In this document: positions 27,039 through 36,746 of the stretch, one piece after another | Position numbering within the stretch: the stretch's first letter is position 1 | How the letters are laid out: the number at the start of each line of letters is the position of its first letter | Assembly (NCBI GenBank): GCA_944390895.1 | Contig: CALXRQ010000011.1 | Location: 1 to 49,555, forward strand | DNA length: 49,555 bases | Reading direction: 5' to 3' | DNA from: an uncultured Alphaproteobacteria bacterium | GTDB lineage: Bacteria; Pseudomonadota; Alphaproteobacteria; RF32; CAG-239 | Translations under genes and position numbers: made by a program | The notes under the pieces: generated by a model | The model's input: only the letters and a program-made list of their open reading frames with translations | What the model was told of the DNA's origin: nothing | Database searches by the model: none

Positions 27039-27074
27039 AAAAAAATCCCCTGCCTCACCGGCAAGGGATTTTTC
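27039..27074. terminator. Bidirectional terminator between the coiled-coil gene and acrB
   Basis: Stem AAAATCCC-TGCC / GGCA-GGGATTTT with one internal mismatch, A-run and T-run on either side, between converging genes. Confidence 0.85.
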
Positions 27075-27083
27075 TTTGTCCGT

Positions 27084-30000
27084 TTACTTAAACTGACGTT
27101 TCAGCGCGGGACGGCCGCGTTCCTTGGCTCGTTTGTTTATCTTGCGCAGTTTGACGTTTTCTTCGTCAAACGTCTCGCCGATAATCGCAAACATCATCGG
27201 CACGAACAACGTAGCCACAAACGTCGATAAAATCATACCGCCGATCATACCGGTACCGATGGCATGACGGCTCCCCGCGCCGGCGCCGGTTGAAATGGCC
27301 AGCGGCAAAACGCCGAAAGTAAAGGCCAGCGAAGTCATCACAATCGGACGAAAACGCAGTTTGGCCGCTTCAATTGCCGCTTCGGCATAATTCAGCCCCT
27401 CCTGAACCTTCATTACCGCAAACTCAACAATCAAAATGGCGTTTTTGGCGGCCAAACCGATTAACGTCACCAGACCGACCTGAAAATACAGATCGTTTTC
27501 AATACCGCGGACATATGTCGCCAACAATGCGCCCAGCACCGCAAACGGCACCGACAAGATAACCACAATCGGCAAAGACCATTTTTCATACTGCGCCGAC
27601 AAAATCAGGAAAATCATAATCAGACCGAAAACGAAAGCCTGCGTAGACGCGCCGCCGGTCAGTTTCTCCTGATAGGCCGAACCGATCCAAGACAGGGAAT
27701 AATCTTCACCCAAGACTTGCTGCGCCACTTCTTCCATTGCGGCAATTGCCTGACCGGAAGAATATCCGGCGGCCGGATCGCCCAAAATTTTAGCGGCCGG
27801 GAAAATGTTAAAACGGTTAACCAGTTCCGGTCCCGTAACCCGCTCGACATTAACCAGCGTAGACAACGGCACCAGCTGCCCGCTGTTTGACTTTACATAA
27901 ACATAACGCAAATCATCGGGCGTGCGACGGAATTTGGATTCCGACTGCAAAGTCACGCGGAAATTGCGTCCCATATAGGTAAAGTCATTGACATACAGAC
28001 TGCCGAACGTTGACTGCATCACCGCATAAATCTCATTAATCGGCACGTTCAGCACCCGGGCTTTTTCACGGTCCAAATCAATACGGTACTGCGGCGTGCT
28101 GACCGAAAACGTGGTCTTTACGTTTGTCAGCTCCGGACGCTTGTTCGCCGCATCAAGAAACTCCTGCGTTTTGGCCATCAGTTCTTCGGAAGACTTGCCG
28201 GCGCGATTCTGGATATATCCTTCGAAACCGCCGGACGTACTCATACCCATAATCGGCGGCATACTGAAAGCATAACCGATGCCTTCGGGCTGGCTCAGCC
28301 CCATGCCCGTGAACACTTTGGACAAAGCTTCGGCCGACTGGTTGGCCTTTGTGCGCAAATCCCAGTCTTTCAGCGTAATGAAGCTGATGCCGGAATAAGT
28401 GTTCTGGCTGGAAGAAAGCATATTATAACCGTTAATCGTCAACACGTCTTCAACATTGGGATTACTCTTGACCATTTCGCCGACTTTGGCCGTAAACTTC
28501 TCCGTCCGCGGCAGCGACGAAGCTTCCGGCATACTGTAGGCCATCAGCAGATTACCCTGATCTTCATTCGGAACCAACCCGCCGGGAATCACCTTAAACA
28601 GCCACAAAATGGCGGCAATTACGGCAACAAAACCCAATACCGCGGTTTTTCTGTTTTCAAGGAAAAATTTAACCCCGGCAATATACCAGTTGGTCACGCT
28701 GTCAAAGAAACTGTTAAACCATTTGAAAAGACCGGAAGGTTCGCGGTGCGCATGCTCGGGTTTGATAATCAGCGCGCATAAAGCCGGCGTCAGCGTCAAA
28801 GCCACCAGCGCGGAAATAAGCACCGAAACTGCGATCGTAACCGAAAACTGTTTGTACATAACACCGGTCATACCGCCCAAAAACGCAATCGGCAGAAAGA
28901 CCGAGGACAAAACCAGCGCCACGGCAACCACCGGCCCCGAAACCTCTTTCATCGCCTTAATCGCCGCTTCTTTGGGAGACAGTTTTTCCTCAGTCATCAG
29001 ACGTTCGACGTTTTCCAACACGATAATCGCGTCATCCACCACGATACCGATTGCCAAAATCAAACCGAACAATGTCAACAGGTTGATGGAAAATCCCAAG
29101 ACATACATTCCGGCAAACGCGCCGATAATCGAAACCGGTACCGCCAAAATCGGAATCAGCGTCGCACGCATATTCTGCAGAAACAGATAAACCACGACAA
29201 TAACCAGCAAAACGGCTTCAAAAAACGTATGAATCACCTCGTCAATCGACACGTTCACAAACAAAGTCGTGTCATAAGGAATTTCATAAGTGATGCCCTG
29301 CGGAAAGTTTTTAGAAAGTTCGGCCATTTTGGCTTTGACCAAACCGGCGGTTTCCAAAGCGTTGGCACCCGGCTGCAGATAAACGGCAAACGCCACCGAA
29401 GGTTCTCCGTTAAAGGTTGAGCTGACGCTGTAGTCCTGCGCCCCGAGTTCAATTCTGGCCACGTCTTTCAAACGCAGCATACCGCCTTTGTCGTCCGACC
29501 GCAGAATAATGTTTCCAAACTCTTTCTCATCGACCAGGCGGCCTTTGGTATTAACCGAATATGTAAACGCCACGCTTTCGTCCATCGGTTCCTGACCGAA
29601 CTGTCCGGCGGCAAACTGCGAGTTTTGCTCCTGAATGGCAGAGATAACGTCCTGCGGCGTCATATTATAGTCCGCCAGCTTGTCCGGCGACAGCCAGATG
29701 CGCATCGAATAATCCTGGCTGGCAAACAGCGAAGCGCTGCCAACACCCTTAATGCGCTTGATTTCATCCAGCACATTCAACAAAGCGTAGTTGGACACAT
29801 AAACCGTATTGTAACGGTCGCTCGTTGATCGCATCGTGATAACCTGCAGAATGGAGTTTGACTTCTGCTCTACAGTCACGCCCTGTTTGGTCACCTCGCT
29901 CGGAAGCTTGGAAGTCGCCGCCTGCACTTTATTGTTAACGTCAATTGTTGCCTGATCGGGATCGGTGCCGATGTCAAAAACCACGCCGATGGTCAGATAG

Positions 30001-30260
30001 CCCGAAGACGTCGCGTTGGAATACATATAAATCATATTCTTAACGCCGTTGATTTCCTGCTCAATCGGTGCGGCAACCGTATCCGCCAAAACCTCGGCCG
30101 TTGCGCCCGGATAAACCGCCGAAACCTGAATCTCGGTCGGAACGATGTTCGGATACTGCTCAATCGGCAGCACCTTCATCGCCACCAGACCGGCCAGAAC
30201 AATAATCAGTGAGATTACCGTTGCAAAAATCGGCCGGTCGATAAAAAACTTTGAAAACAT
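27084..30260 (-). CDS. RND multidrug efflux transporter, AcrB/MexB type
   Basis: This 1058-residue inner-membrane pump exports drugs and other amphipathic compounds using the proton gradient. It shows the HAE1 family pattern: FIDRPIFATVISLIIVLAG at the N-terminus, two large periplasmic loops, and 12 helices. The proton-relay aspartates lie in the helix LILAIGIVVDDAIIVLENVER (about 400), and GLAAKNAILIVEFA marks the matching C-terminal helix. The length fits AcrB. It follows the adaptor gene by 22 bases in one operon. No outer-membrane channel gene and no TetR-type regulator are adjacent. Confidence 0.95.
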   Translation of the reverse strand: MFSKFFIDRPIFATVISLIIVLAGLVAMKVLPIEQYPNIVPTEIQVSAVYPGATAEVLADTVAAPIEQEINGVKNMIYMYSNATSSGYLTIGVVFDIGTDPDQATIDVNNKVQAATSKLPSEVTKQGVTVEQKSNSILQVITMRSTSDRYNTVYVSNYALLNVLDEIKRIKGVGSASLFASQDYSMRIWLSPDKLADYNMTPQDVISAIQEQNSQFAAGQFGQEPMDESVAFTYSVNTKGRLVDEKEFGNIILRSDDKGGMLRLKDVARIELGAQDYSVSSTFNGEPSVAFAVYLQPGANALETAGLVKAKMAELSKNFPQGITYEIPYDTTLFVNVSIDEVIHTFFEAVLLVIVVVYLFLQNMRATLIPILAVPVSIIGAFAGMYVLGFSINLLTLFGLILAIGIVVDDAIIVLENVERLMTEEKLSPKEAAIKAMKEVSGPVVAVALVLSSVFLPIAFLGGMTGVMYKQFSVTIAVSVLISALVALTLTPALCALIIKPEHAHREPSGLFKWFNSFFDSVTNWYIAGVKFFLENRKTAVLGFVAVIAAILWLFKVIPGGLVPNEDQGNLLMAYSMPEASSLPRTEKFTAKVGEMVKSNPNVEDVLTINGYNMLSSSQNTYSGISFITLKDWDLRTKANQSAEALSKVFTGMGLSQPEGIGYAFSMPPIMGMSTSGGFEGYIQNRAGKSSEELMAKTQEFLDAANKRPELTNVKTTFSVSTPQYRIDLDREKARVLNVPINEIYAVMQSTFGSLYVNDFTYMGRNFRVTLQSESKFRRTPDDLRYVYVKSNSGQLVPLSTLVNVERVTGPELVNRFNIFPAAKILGDPAAGYSSGQAIAAMEEVAQQVLGEDYSLSWIGSAYQEKLTGGASTQAFVFGLIMIFLILSAQYEKWSLPIVVILSVPFAVLGALLATYVRGIENDLYFQVGLVTLIGLAAKNAILIVEFAVMKVQEGLNYAEAAIEAAKLRFRPIVMTSLAFTFGVLPLAISTGAGAGSRHAIGTGMIGGMILSTFVATLFVPMMFAIIGETFDEENVKLRKINKRAKERGRPALKRQFK

Positions 30261-30282
30261 AACTTACTTTTCCTTTGCTGAT

Positions 30283-31449
30283 TTACATTTCCGCAGCCGC
30301 GGCATCCGTTTTTTGCGTAACGACAACCGGCGTCACCGTCATTCCGGGACGAACTTTCATTACGCCGCTGACCACAATCTTGTCTCCGGCCTTCAAACCG
30401 CTGTCAATAATCCAGCCGCCGCCGGGCGTAGACAAACCGGTCTGAACGTTAACCGCCTCAATAACGTTCTGGTCGTTAACCCGGTAAACGTAAGCGCCGT
30501 TTGCCCCCTGCTGAACGGCCACCTGCGGAACCACCAGCGCGTCAATGCGGGTCAGCCCCTCCATAACCAGACGCAGGAACTGCCCGGGTTTCAGCCTTTT
30601 TTCCGGATTGGGAAAAACTGCGCGCAGTTTAACCGTTCCGGTACTTTCGTCAATATTCGGCGTAATGAAGTTAATTTCGCCATCTAACGGATAAAAGGTA
30701 TCGTTGCTGAATTTCACCTTAGCCTTAATTTCGCTTTTATTTTCGGGATTTTTGATTTTGCCGCTGTCAACCATATTGGTTAAAGAAAGCATTTCGTTTT
30801 CCGAAGCCGAAAAAATGACATAAATCGGATCCAGCTGCGTAATATGCGTCAGCAAGCTGGCATCGCCGGTCGAAGAAATCAGGCTTCCTTCCGACTGCGC
30901 TTCCATGCTGGTAATGCCGCTGATCGGCGCCGTCACCGTCGTATAGTCCAAATTCAACTGCGCCGCAGCCACCTCGGCCTGAGCCAGTTGTGCTGCCGCA
31001 GCCAGTGAATCTAAGTTGGCGCGGGCTTCGTCGCGGGATTTTTCGCTGGCGTATTTCTGCTTATAAAGTTCTTCCGTACGCTTCCACTGCGTTTCGGCAT
31101 TTTTCAGTTCGGCATTCGCTTGAGCCAGTTTGGCCTTGGCCTGGCTGAGCGCCACCTGATAAGGCGCGGGATCTATCTGAAACAAAACGCTGCCCTCTTC
31201 AACCTGAGAACCTTCAACATAGTTGCGCTTCAGCAGAATACCGCCGACCCGGGCCCGGACTTCCGTTTCCTTTGATCCCTGAGCACGTGCCGAAAATTCA
31301 AAACTCAGGGGAATGTCGCGCGGTTCCACCTGAACCACGTCAACGCTCATCGGCTGAGCGCTGTTACTCTGCGCCGCGTTCTCTTTTTTGCAGGCAGCCA
31401 ATGACAAAAACATCATTGCTGCAGCTAATGCCTTATTTTTCAACAACAT
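30283..31449 (-). CDS. RND efflux periplasmic adaptor, AcrA/MexA type
   Basis: This 388-residue lipoprotein connects the RND pump with an outer-membrane channel. The signal peptide ends in the lipobox LAAC (Cys20). The lipoyl halves are visible as RARVGGILLKRNYVEGSQVEEG and the return strand VTAPISGITSMEAQSEG-like segment, with a coiled-coil hairpin between (about 95-160). The C-terminal part has GQFLRLVMEG and QQGANGAYVYRV, typical of AcrA. The start follows GAGGAATTG. It is the first gene of the acrAB-like operon; its 247-bp upstream gap is shared with the divergent decarboxylase gene. Confidence 0.94.
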   Translation of the reverse strand: MLLKNKALAAAMMFLSLAACKKENAAQSNSAQPMSVDVVQVEPRDIPLSFEFSARAQGSKETEVRARVGGILLKRNYVEGSQVEEGSVLFQIDPAPYQVALSQAKAKLAQANAELKNAETQWKRTEELYKQKYASEKSRDEARANLDSLAAAAQLAQAEVAAAQLNLDYTTVTAPISGITSMEAQSEGSLISSTGDASLLTHITQLDPIYVIFSASENEMLSLTNMVDSGKIKNPENKSEIKAKVKFSNDTFYPLDGEINFITPNIDESTGTVKLRAVFPNPEKRLKPGQFLRLVMEGLTRIDALVVPQVAVQQGANGAYVYRVNDQNVIEAVNVQTGLSTPGGGWIIDSGLKAGDKIVVSGVMKVRPGMTVTPVVVTQKTDAAAAEM

Positions 31450-31696
31450 TTAACAATTCCTCATAAAATAAAAATCCACAAACAGCATTATCATAAAAGT
31501 TACTATAACAAAATAAAAAAACAAGGCTTTCTTTAATTGTGCATATTTAAGAATGTATAAAAAACAGGCACCTATACTTAGTGTTTAGAAATCCGCCCCC
31601 TGCGTTGAAAACATCTCCGGCCTGATTAGGTATAATAACGCAAAGAGACTAAAACCGAACAACACAAACTCACATACAAAATTAAGGAGAAACAAA

Positions 31697-32281
31697 ATGA
31701 CCCAAGGCGTACGTTACCCTACTTTCGCATTCATCACCGGCGGTGCCGGACAAGCCGACGACGGCATTCCGCCGCAGCCGTTCGAAACCTTTTGCTATGA
31801 TTCGGCTCTGATGCAGGCTAAAATCGAAAACTTCAACGTTGTACCATACACTTCCGTTTTGCCCAAAGAACTCCACGGCAAAATCATTCCGCTTAACGAC
31901 AAAATCGTCAGCCAGTTCAAACACGGTGCGGTTTTGGAAGTCATTATGGCCGGACACGGTGCCAGCCGCGACGAACACAAGGCCATTGCCACCGGTTTGG
32001 GCGTATGCTGGGGTAAAGACAAAAACGGCGAACTCATCGGCGGCTGGGCAGCAGAATACGTCGAATTTTTCGACACTCAGATTGACGATGACATCGCCAA
32101 AGGCCATGCCGAAATGTGGTTAAACAAATCTTTGAACCACGAACTGGCTATTCGCGGCGTTGAAAAACACTCCGAATTCCAGATGTGGCACAATTATGTC
32201 AACATCACCCAGCAGTTCGGCTACAGCCTGACCGCCATGGGCTTCCTGAACTTTGAGCATGCCGATCCGGCTCAGGCTTAA
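31697..32281 (+). CDS. aaxB: Pyruvoyl-dependent arginine decarboxylase (AaxB-like)
   Basis: This 194-residue enzyme converts arginine to agmatine and carbon dioxide, consuming a cytoplasmic proton. It belongs to the pyruvoyl-dependent decarboxylases, which cut themselves to create the pyruvoyl cofactor. The expected cut is between Thr52 and Ser53 in [12 protein letters not shown], the same residue numbers as in chlamydial AaxB. Further stretches I remember from AaxB are [25 protein letters not shown] and [11 protein letters not shown]. The start follows AAGGAG. TATAAT lies at 31631-31636. The arginine/agmatine antiporter gene follows after 98 bases holding a long hairpin. Cofactor formation is inferred from the conserved site. 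Confidence 0.92.
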   Translation: MTQGVRYPTFAFITGGAGQADDGIPPQPFETFCYDSALMQAKIENFNVVPYTSVLPKELHGKIIPLNDKIVSQFKHGAVLEVIMAGHGASRDEHKAIATGLGVCWGKDKNGELIGGWAAEYVEFFDTQIDDDIAKGHAEMWLNKSLNHELAIRGVEKHSEFQMWHNYVNITQQFGYSLTAMGFLNFEHADPAQA

Positions 32282-32296
32282 TTTCAAACTCCTGTC

Positions 32297-32352
32297 ATTG
32301 CCACGTCAGAATGCTCAATGCTTGCAGGCATTGATTTCCTGCACGTGGCAAT
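32297..32352 (+). promoter_or_regulatory. Two-tier hairpin between aaxB and aaxC
   Basis: A perfect 10-bp outer stem ATTGCCACGT (32297-32306) / ACGTGGCAAT (32343-32352) encloses a 7-bp inner stem TCAATGC (32315-32321) / GCATTGA (32328-32334) with a 6-nt loop. No T-run follows, so it is not a normal terminator. It may control processing or relative expression of the two genes. Confidence 0.6.
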
Positions 32353-32379
32353 TTCATTATAAAACAAGGATTTAAGAAT

Positions 32380-33864
32380 ATGGCTCAAAAACAAAACATC
32401 AAATCCGGCACCGCTGCCTCCCCGGTAAAAACCGGTCTCGGGGTCTTTGCGCTTGCCAGCATCGTCGTCAGCTCCATGCTGGGCGGCGGTATTTACAGCC
32501 TGCCGCAAAACATGGCGGCCGGCGCATCTGCCGGCGCCGTTCTTCTGGCCTGGCTGATTACCGGCATCGGCATTTATTTCATCGCCAACACCTTCCGCAT
32601 CCTTTCCGAAGCCAAACCCGACCTCACTGCCGGCATTTATATGTACAGCCGCGAAGGGTTCGGACCTTATGTCGGCTTTACCATCGGCTGGTCATACTGG
32701 CTGTGCCAGGTCTGCGGCAACGTCGGCTACGCGGTCATCACCATGGACGCGCTCAATTATTTCTTCCCGCCCTACTTTGCCGGAGGAAACAATTTAGCGT
32801 CAATCGTCGGCGGTTCGCTTATCATCTGGGGATTCAACTTTCTGGTTCTCAAAGGCATTAAACAGGCCAGCTTTGTCAACACTGTCGGCACCATAGTCAA
32901 AATCGTGCCGCTGATTTTGTTCATCATCATTATGGCCTTTGTCTTCAGCCCTGCCAAATTCGACCTCGACTTCTGGGGAGAAACCATAGCGGCTAAAGCC
33001 AAGCTCGGCGGACTTTCGACACAGATTAAAAGCACCATGCTGGTCACGCTCTGGGCTTTCATCGGCATTGAAGGCGCCGTTGTTATGTCCAAACGGGCAC
33101 AAACCCCGGGCGATGTAGGCAAAGCCACGTTCCTGGGCTTCATCGGCTGTCTGGCCATCTATGTGCTGCTTTCGCTGCTGCCGTTTGGCTACATGACTCA
33201 GGCCGAACTGGCCGGTGTTGCCAATCCGTCAACCGCCGGCATTCTTGAAAAAGTCGTCGGACGCTGGGGCGCCTGGCTGATGAACATCGGCCTGCTCGTA
33301 TCCGTTCTGACCAGTTGGCTGGCCTGGACGATGGTAACGGCCGAAATTCCGCAGGCTGCCGCCGAAAACGGAACTTTCCCCAAAGAGTTCACCAAAGAAA
33401 ACGAACACGGTTCGCCTTCCGTTTCCCTGTGGGTAACCAGCATCATGATGCAGCTGTTTATCTTGTTGGTATACTTCTCCAACAACGCCTGGAACACCAT
33501 GTTGAGCATCACCGGCGTTATGGTTCTTCCGGCCTACTTTGCCTCCTGCGCCTATCTCTGGAAAATCTGCGAAGACGGAGAATATCCCGGCAGTGCCGCC
33601 GTCAGACGCTCTGAAGCGCTGCTCACCGGCGTTTTGGGATCAGTTTATGCTTTGTGGCTGATTTATGCGGCCGGACTGAAATATCTGCTGTTGGCCGACG
33701 TTATAGTCGCTCTGGGTATCCCGGTTTTCATTTGGGCGCGCCGTCAGTCTGCTCCCGATGAAAAGGCTTTTGGCCGCAGAGAAGCGGTTCTGGCCTGGAT
33801 ACTGGGTATTATCGCCGTCTTTGCGGTTTATGCCTTTGCCCGCGGCATCGTAACGCTGAACTGA
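32380..33864 (+). CDS. aaxC: Arginine/agmatine antiporter, APC family (AaxC-like)
   Basis: This 494-residue inner-membrane transporter belongs to the basic amino acid/polyamine antiporter group of the APC superfamily. The first helix carries the substrate-binding motif GGGIYSLPQNMAAGAS, and about 12 helices span the protein. Glu residues and the aromatic gate pattern of the group (LWAFIGIEGAVVMSKRA in helix 6) are present. Its location directly after the arginine decarboxylase gene indicates exchange of external arginine for internal agmatine. The start at 32380 has AAGGA upstream (ACAAGGATTTAAGAAT). A terminator follows. Close relatives include ArcD-type arginine/ornithine antiporters, so the substrate pair rests mainly on gene context. 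Confidence 0.88.
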   Translation: MAQKQNIKSGTAASPVKTGLGVFALASIVVSSMLGGGIYSLPQNMAAGASAGAVLLAWLITGIGIYFIANTFRILSEAKPDLTAGIYMYSREGFGPYVGFTIGWSYWLCQVCGNVGYAVITMDALNYFFPPYFAGGNNLASIVGGSLIIWGFNFLVLKGIKQASFVNTVGTIVKIVPLILFIIIMAFVFSPAKFDLDFWGETIAAKAKLGGLSTQIKSTMLVTLWAFIGIEGAVVMSKRAQTPGDVGKATFLGFIGCLAIYVLLSLLPFGYMTQAELAGVANPSTAGILEKVVGRWGAWLMNIGLLVSVLTSWLAWTMVTAEIPQAAAENGTFPKEFTKENEHGSPSVSLWVTSIMMQLFILLVYFSNNAWNTMLSITGVMVLPAYFASCAYLWKICEDGEYPGSAAVRRSEALLTGVLGSVYALWLIYAAGLKYLLLADVIVALGIPVFIWARRQSAPDEKAFGRREAVLAWILGIIAVFAVYAFARGIVTLN

Positions 33865-33877
33865 TGCTTTTCACACC

Positions 33878-33910
33878 AAACGGCAGCAGATTTTCTGCTG
33901 CCGTTTTTTC
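33878..33910 (+). terminator. Terminator of the aaxBC unit
   Basis: Stem AAACGGCAGCAG / CTGCTGCCGTTT with a short loop and a T-run. Confidence 0.93.
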
Positions 33911-34020
33911 ATTACCGTTTTATGACAAATTTCCATATAAACAAAATATCATTGCACTATTGCATTAATTGCGGTAGACTAAATTTGTGAGTGTTATGTT
34001 ATTATTTAGTGGGGTGAACT

Positions 34021-36579
34021 ATGTTTAAATTCAACAACTTTATGTTGTTGTCTGTTTTGGGCATATCTATAATATGCGCCGCAGACAGCAAAGCTTCCGG
34101 TATGAATATCTCATCACTGGAAATAAACGCCGGACTTCCTGCCGTATCCGACGGCTGGCAGCTGGCCCGGGCGACCTTCCTGCCCGATACAAAAGACGAC
34201 CTCGGCTTCTCGGGACGCGATACCGGCAGCAGTGAATATAATAAAGGCGATGAGTGCAAAGACTATACGCTGTCTTCCTGTCCCTCGCACGGAAAATGCA
34301 CAAAATGTCCGACCAATTCCAACAAACAGAAACTAACAGGATGCATTGACGATTATAGCCTGAGCGGAAACTCATGTATAAAGAATTTCTGTTCCGAGAG
34401 CGGTTCTTATAAAAACTCCATCCCGGAAAACTATGTCTGTACCAGCGTTACCAGAAATCCAAATTGCAGTGCTTTGACCGTAACCAATTGCGACTACTGT
34501 TATCAGGGCTGCAGAAAAATCAATTGCGACGGTTATCCGCTTAACTGTTCCGCAGACACGGCCTCTCTTCATATCAAGTCGCTTGAATATTGTCCTGATT
34601 GCAAAAATAAGTCCGCAAGTCGTTGCACCACCGAAAAATGCAAAATTTCGGAATGTGCCGACGGTTATAAGCTCAATTCCGCCGGAACCGCCTGCGTTGC
34701 CAAAGACGACAACTGCCCCAGCGGTTATTACAAATCTTGCGAGACCGGAACCCAGGGTGAGCCTAAATATACCGAAGCCGGAACCGCCTGCTACCAGTGC
34801 AAGGCCAAGGGGGCAAGCTGCGAAGAACTTGGTTATCACACCATGGATTACTGGAACCAACAAAAACCGTCAAATTCAGCGGCTTTGGAAACTCCGTTCC
34901 AGACTGTCAAAACCCGGTTTGCTTACATTTTCGACAACATTGTCGGTATTAAATCGGCTCAGGCTGCTTCTATGCCTAATTTAAACCAGCCAGAACTGCA
35001 ACAAGGCTGCCCGGCATCAATGAAATCATCCTGCCAGCGGAATTGTACCACCCAGTGCCAACAGTTCTTCTGCTGCGGCATTCAGGCTGAAATTAAACCG
35101 GATAATCCGCAAGTTGTCGTTCCTGTTTCACCGATTGACCCAGATAATCCTTCTATAGTGATAACACCAGACTGTAATACTTGCAGCTGTGATAACAGTC
35201 TTTGCAAATTAAAATGTTCAAAGTGTAAAGACACCGGAACTGTCGTTGAATACGAATTCAAGGTAACAGAGACCTGTCCTTATGATTCCAACTATGTAAA
35301 AGGCGAATGGGTTGAAGTCAACAACTGTCCGATTTTAACTCCGGCGCAGAAATGCATTGAAGAAGGTTATAAGACCATGACCGATTGGAACAAGGAAAAG
35401 CCTGGAAACTTCGTTACAGATGCCATCATTTCAGAACCTACCGCATCCAACCAATACGGCGGCAACAGATTTGCCCGTTGGATCAGAGAACTGGTCGGTA
35501 TCAAAAATGCCCAGGCCACTTCAATGATGACCATCTGCCAGTCTTGTAAGCTGAGTGGCTGTAAAGGAACCCAATGCGCCACCTGTTCGGAATGTATGGG
35601 CTCAATAACCGGACCGGTAGGCCCGATCGTATCACTCAAACTCTACGCCTTCGACCAGACTGCCGTCTGCCCTTATGACAGCACTTATGTCAAAGGCAAA
35701 TGGGTAGAATACAGCACGGCCAAATCCGGAGGTTCCACCGCAAGCTGCGGTTCCGGTTATACCAAAATTACCTGCTCCGGCACGGATTATTGTTGCGAGA
35801 GCGGACACGCCAGCTGCAGCGAAGCGACGAAGACACCGACCATATATCCTGACGGTACGACGACGAGGCTTTACTGTACTTATCCCCTCGCTCAGACCTG
35901 CCCCGAAAACGCCTGCAGCGGATATGAGGATTACATCCCAAGAAGCGGTATCGGCTGGACTTCGACAAGCTGCACCAAACAGGACGGAAACTGTGCGACC
36001 GGACCGGTAATGTACAAAAATACCTGTAACGCTCCGACCGCATACAACCTGACGACTTGTCCGGCTAACACCAGATGCGAAGCGGCCTGCAACAACAAGT
36101 TCAAGGTCACCGGCTGCGACTGCGGATATACCCTCCAGAACGGAACCTGCGTCAAATCCGGCAACAGCGGATGCAGCGTTGCAAACTGCAAAGAATGTGA
36201 AAGCGGTTCGTCGACAAGCTGTAAAACCTGTGAGGACGGGTACATGGAATTAGTCGATTTGATTAATGGCGGCCCAACAACATGTGTTAAACAACTGAAT
36301 CCAATTAAGCCTCCTTCTGGATCTACATGTAACGGCGTATCATTAACCTGTGGCAATAATAAATACTGCTGCCCTACGAACACAGGTATTACCTCTTGTT
36401 CTCAGATAAACAGTGGACAGATTTACCAGTGTTATATAGAAAATATCAACAATGCAAGGATGTGTAGTCTAGATGAAAAACCTGTTACCTGTAATGGTGT
36501 TTCCTATTGTTGCTCAGGCTCAATGAGTGCCAATAGCTATTGTAACAACCCAACTCTTCATTGTCGAAGGAACTATTAA
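34021..36579 (+). CDS. Large secreted Cys-rich protein with internal duplication
   Basis: I do not recognise this 852-residue protein as a named family. A signal peptide covers about residues 1-25. The mature part is very rich in cysteine, in short CxxC and CxxCxxC blocks (CKECESGSSTSCKTCEDGY), as in EGF/furin-like extracellular repeats. It contains a two-unit tandem duplication: C(E/I)E.GY.TM..WN followed by VGIK.AQA.SM occurs at about residues 267-318 and 445-502, and each is followed by CPYDS.YVKG.WVE. No membrane anchor or barrel is seen, so it is probably secreted or held at the surface by disulphide-rich folding. GGGGTGAACT precedes the start. The last 340 bases are more A/T-rich. Confidence 0.75.
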   Translation: MFKFNNFMLLSVLGISIICAADSKASGMNISSLEINAGLPAVSDGWQLARATFLPDTKDDLGFSGRDTGSSEYNKGDECKDYTLSSCPSHGKCTKCPTNSNKQKLTGCIDDYSLSGNSCIKNFCSESGSYKNSIPENYVCTSVTRNPNCSALTVTNCDYCYQGCRKINCDGYPLNCSADTASLHIKSLEYCPDCKNKSASRCTTEKCKISECADGYKLNSAGTACVAKDDNCPSGYYKSCETGTQGEPKYTEAGTACYQCKAKGASCEELGYHTMDYWNQQKPSNSAALETPFQTVKTRFAYIFDNIVGIKSAQAASMPNLNQPELQQGCPASMKSSCQRNCTTQCQQFFCCGIQAEIKPDNPQVVVPVSPIDPDNPSIVITPDCNTCSCDNSLCKLKCSKCKDTGTVVEYEFKVTETCPYDSNYVKGEWVEVNNCPILTPAQKCIEEGYKTMTDWNKEKPGNFVTDAIISEPTASNQYGGNRFARWIRELVGIKNAQATSMMTICQSCKLSGCKGTQCATCSECMGSITGPVGPIVSLKLYAFDQTAVCPYDSTYVKGKWVEYSTAKSGGSTASCGSGYTKITCSGTDYCCESGHASCSEATKTPTIYPDGTTTRLYCTYPLAQTCPENACSGYEDYIPRSGIGWTSTSCTKQDGNCATGPVMYKNTCNAPTAYNLTTCPANTRCEAACNNKFKVTGCDCGYTLQNGTCVKSGNSGCSVANCKECESGSSTSCKTCEDGYMELVDLINGGPTTCVKQLNPIKPPSGSTCNGVSLTCGNNKYCCPTNTGITSCSQINSGQIYQCYIENINNARMCSLDEKPVTCNGVSYCCSGSMSANSYCNNPTLHCRRNY

Positions 36580-36583
36580 TCCT

Positions 36584-36620
36584 AAAAAAATCCCCGGTGG
36601 AATTATCCGGGGATTTTTTA
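36584..36620 (+). terminator. Terminator after the Cys-rich protein gene
   Basis: Stem AAAAAATCCCCGG / CCGGGGATTTTTT with a 9-nt loop. Confidence 0.93.
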
Positions 36621-36735
36621 TGTCATGCTGAGCCTGTCGAAGCATCTCAGCCTTATTAATATTGTCATGCTGAGCCTGTCGAAGCATCTCAGCCTTATTA
36701 CATTGCCGAGACCCTTCGACAAGCCCAGGGTGACA
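36621..36735. repeat. Third cluster of REP-like repeats
   Basis: Two almost identical forward copies (TGTCATGCTGAGCCTGTCGA onward) at about 36621-36657 and 36663-36700, followed by an inverted partial copy (ACCCTTCGACAAGCCCAGGG onward) at 36711-36735. It is the same family as at 5.6 and 9.6 kb, in the GCTGAGC form. Confidence 0.85.
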
Positions 36736-36746
36736 TTTTCAAGTGC

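Noticed and set aside
32297..32352. Terminator after aaxB
   Set aside because: The stem is strong, but no T-run follows and the next gene is functionally linked, so I list it as a regulatory hairpin.
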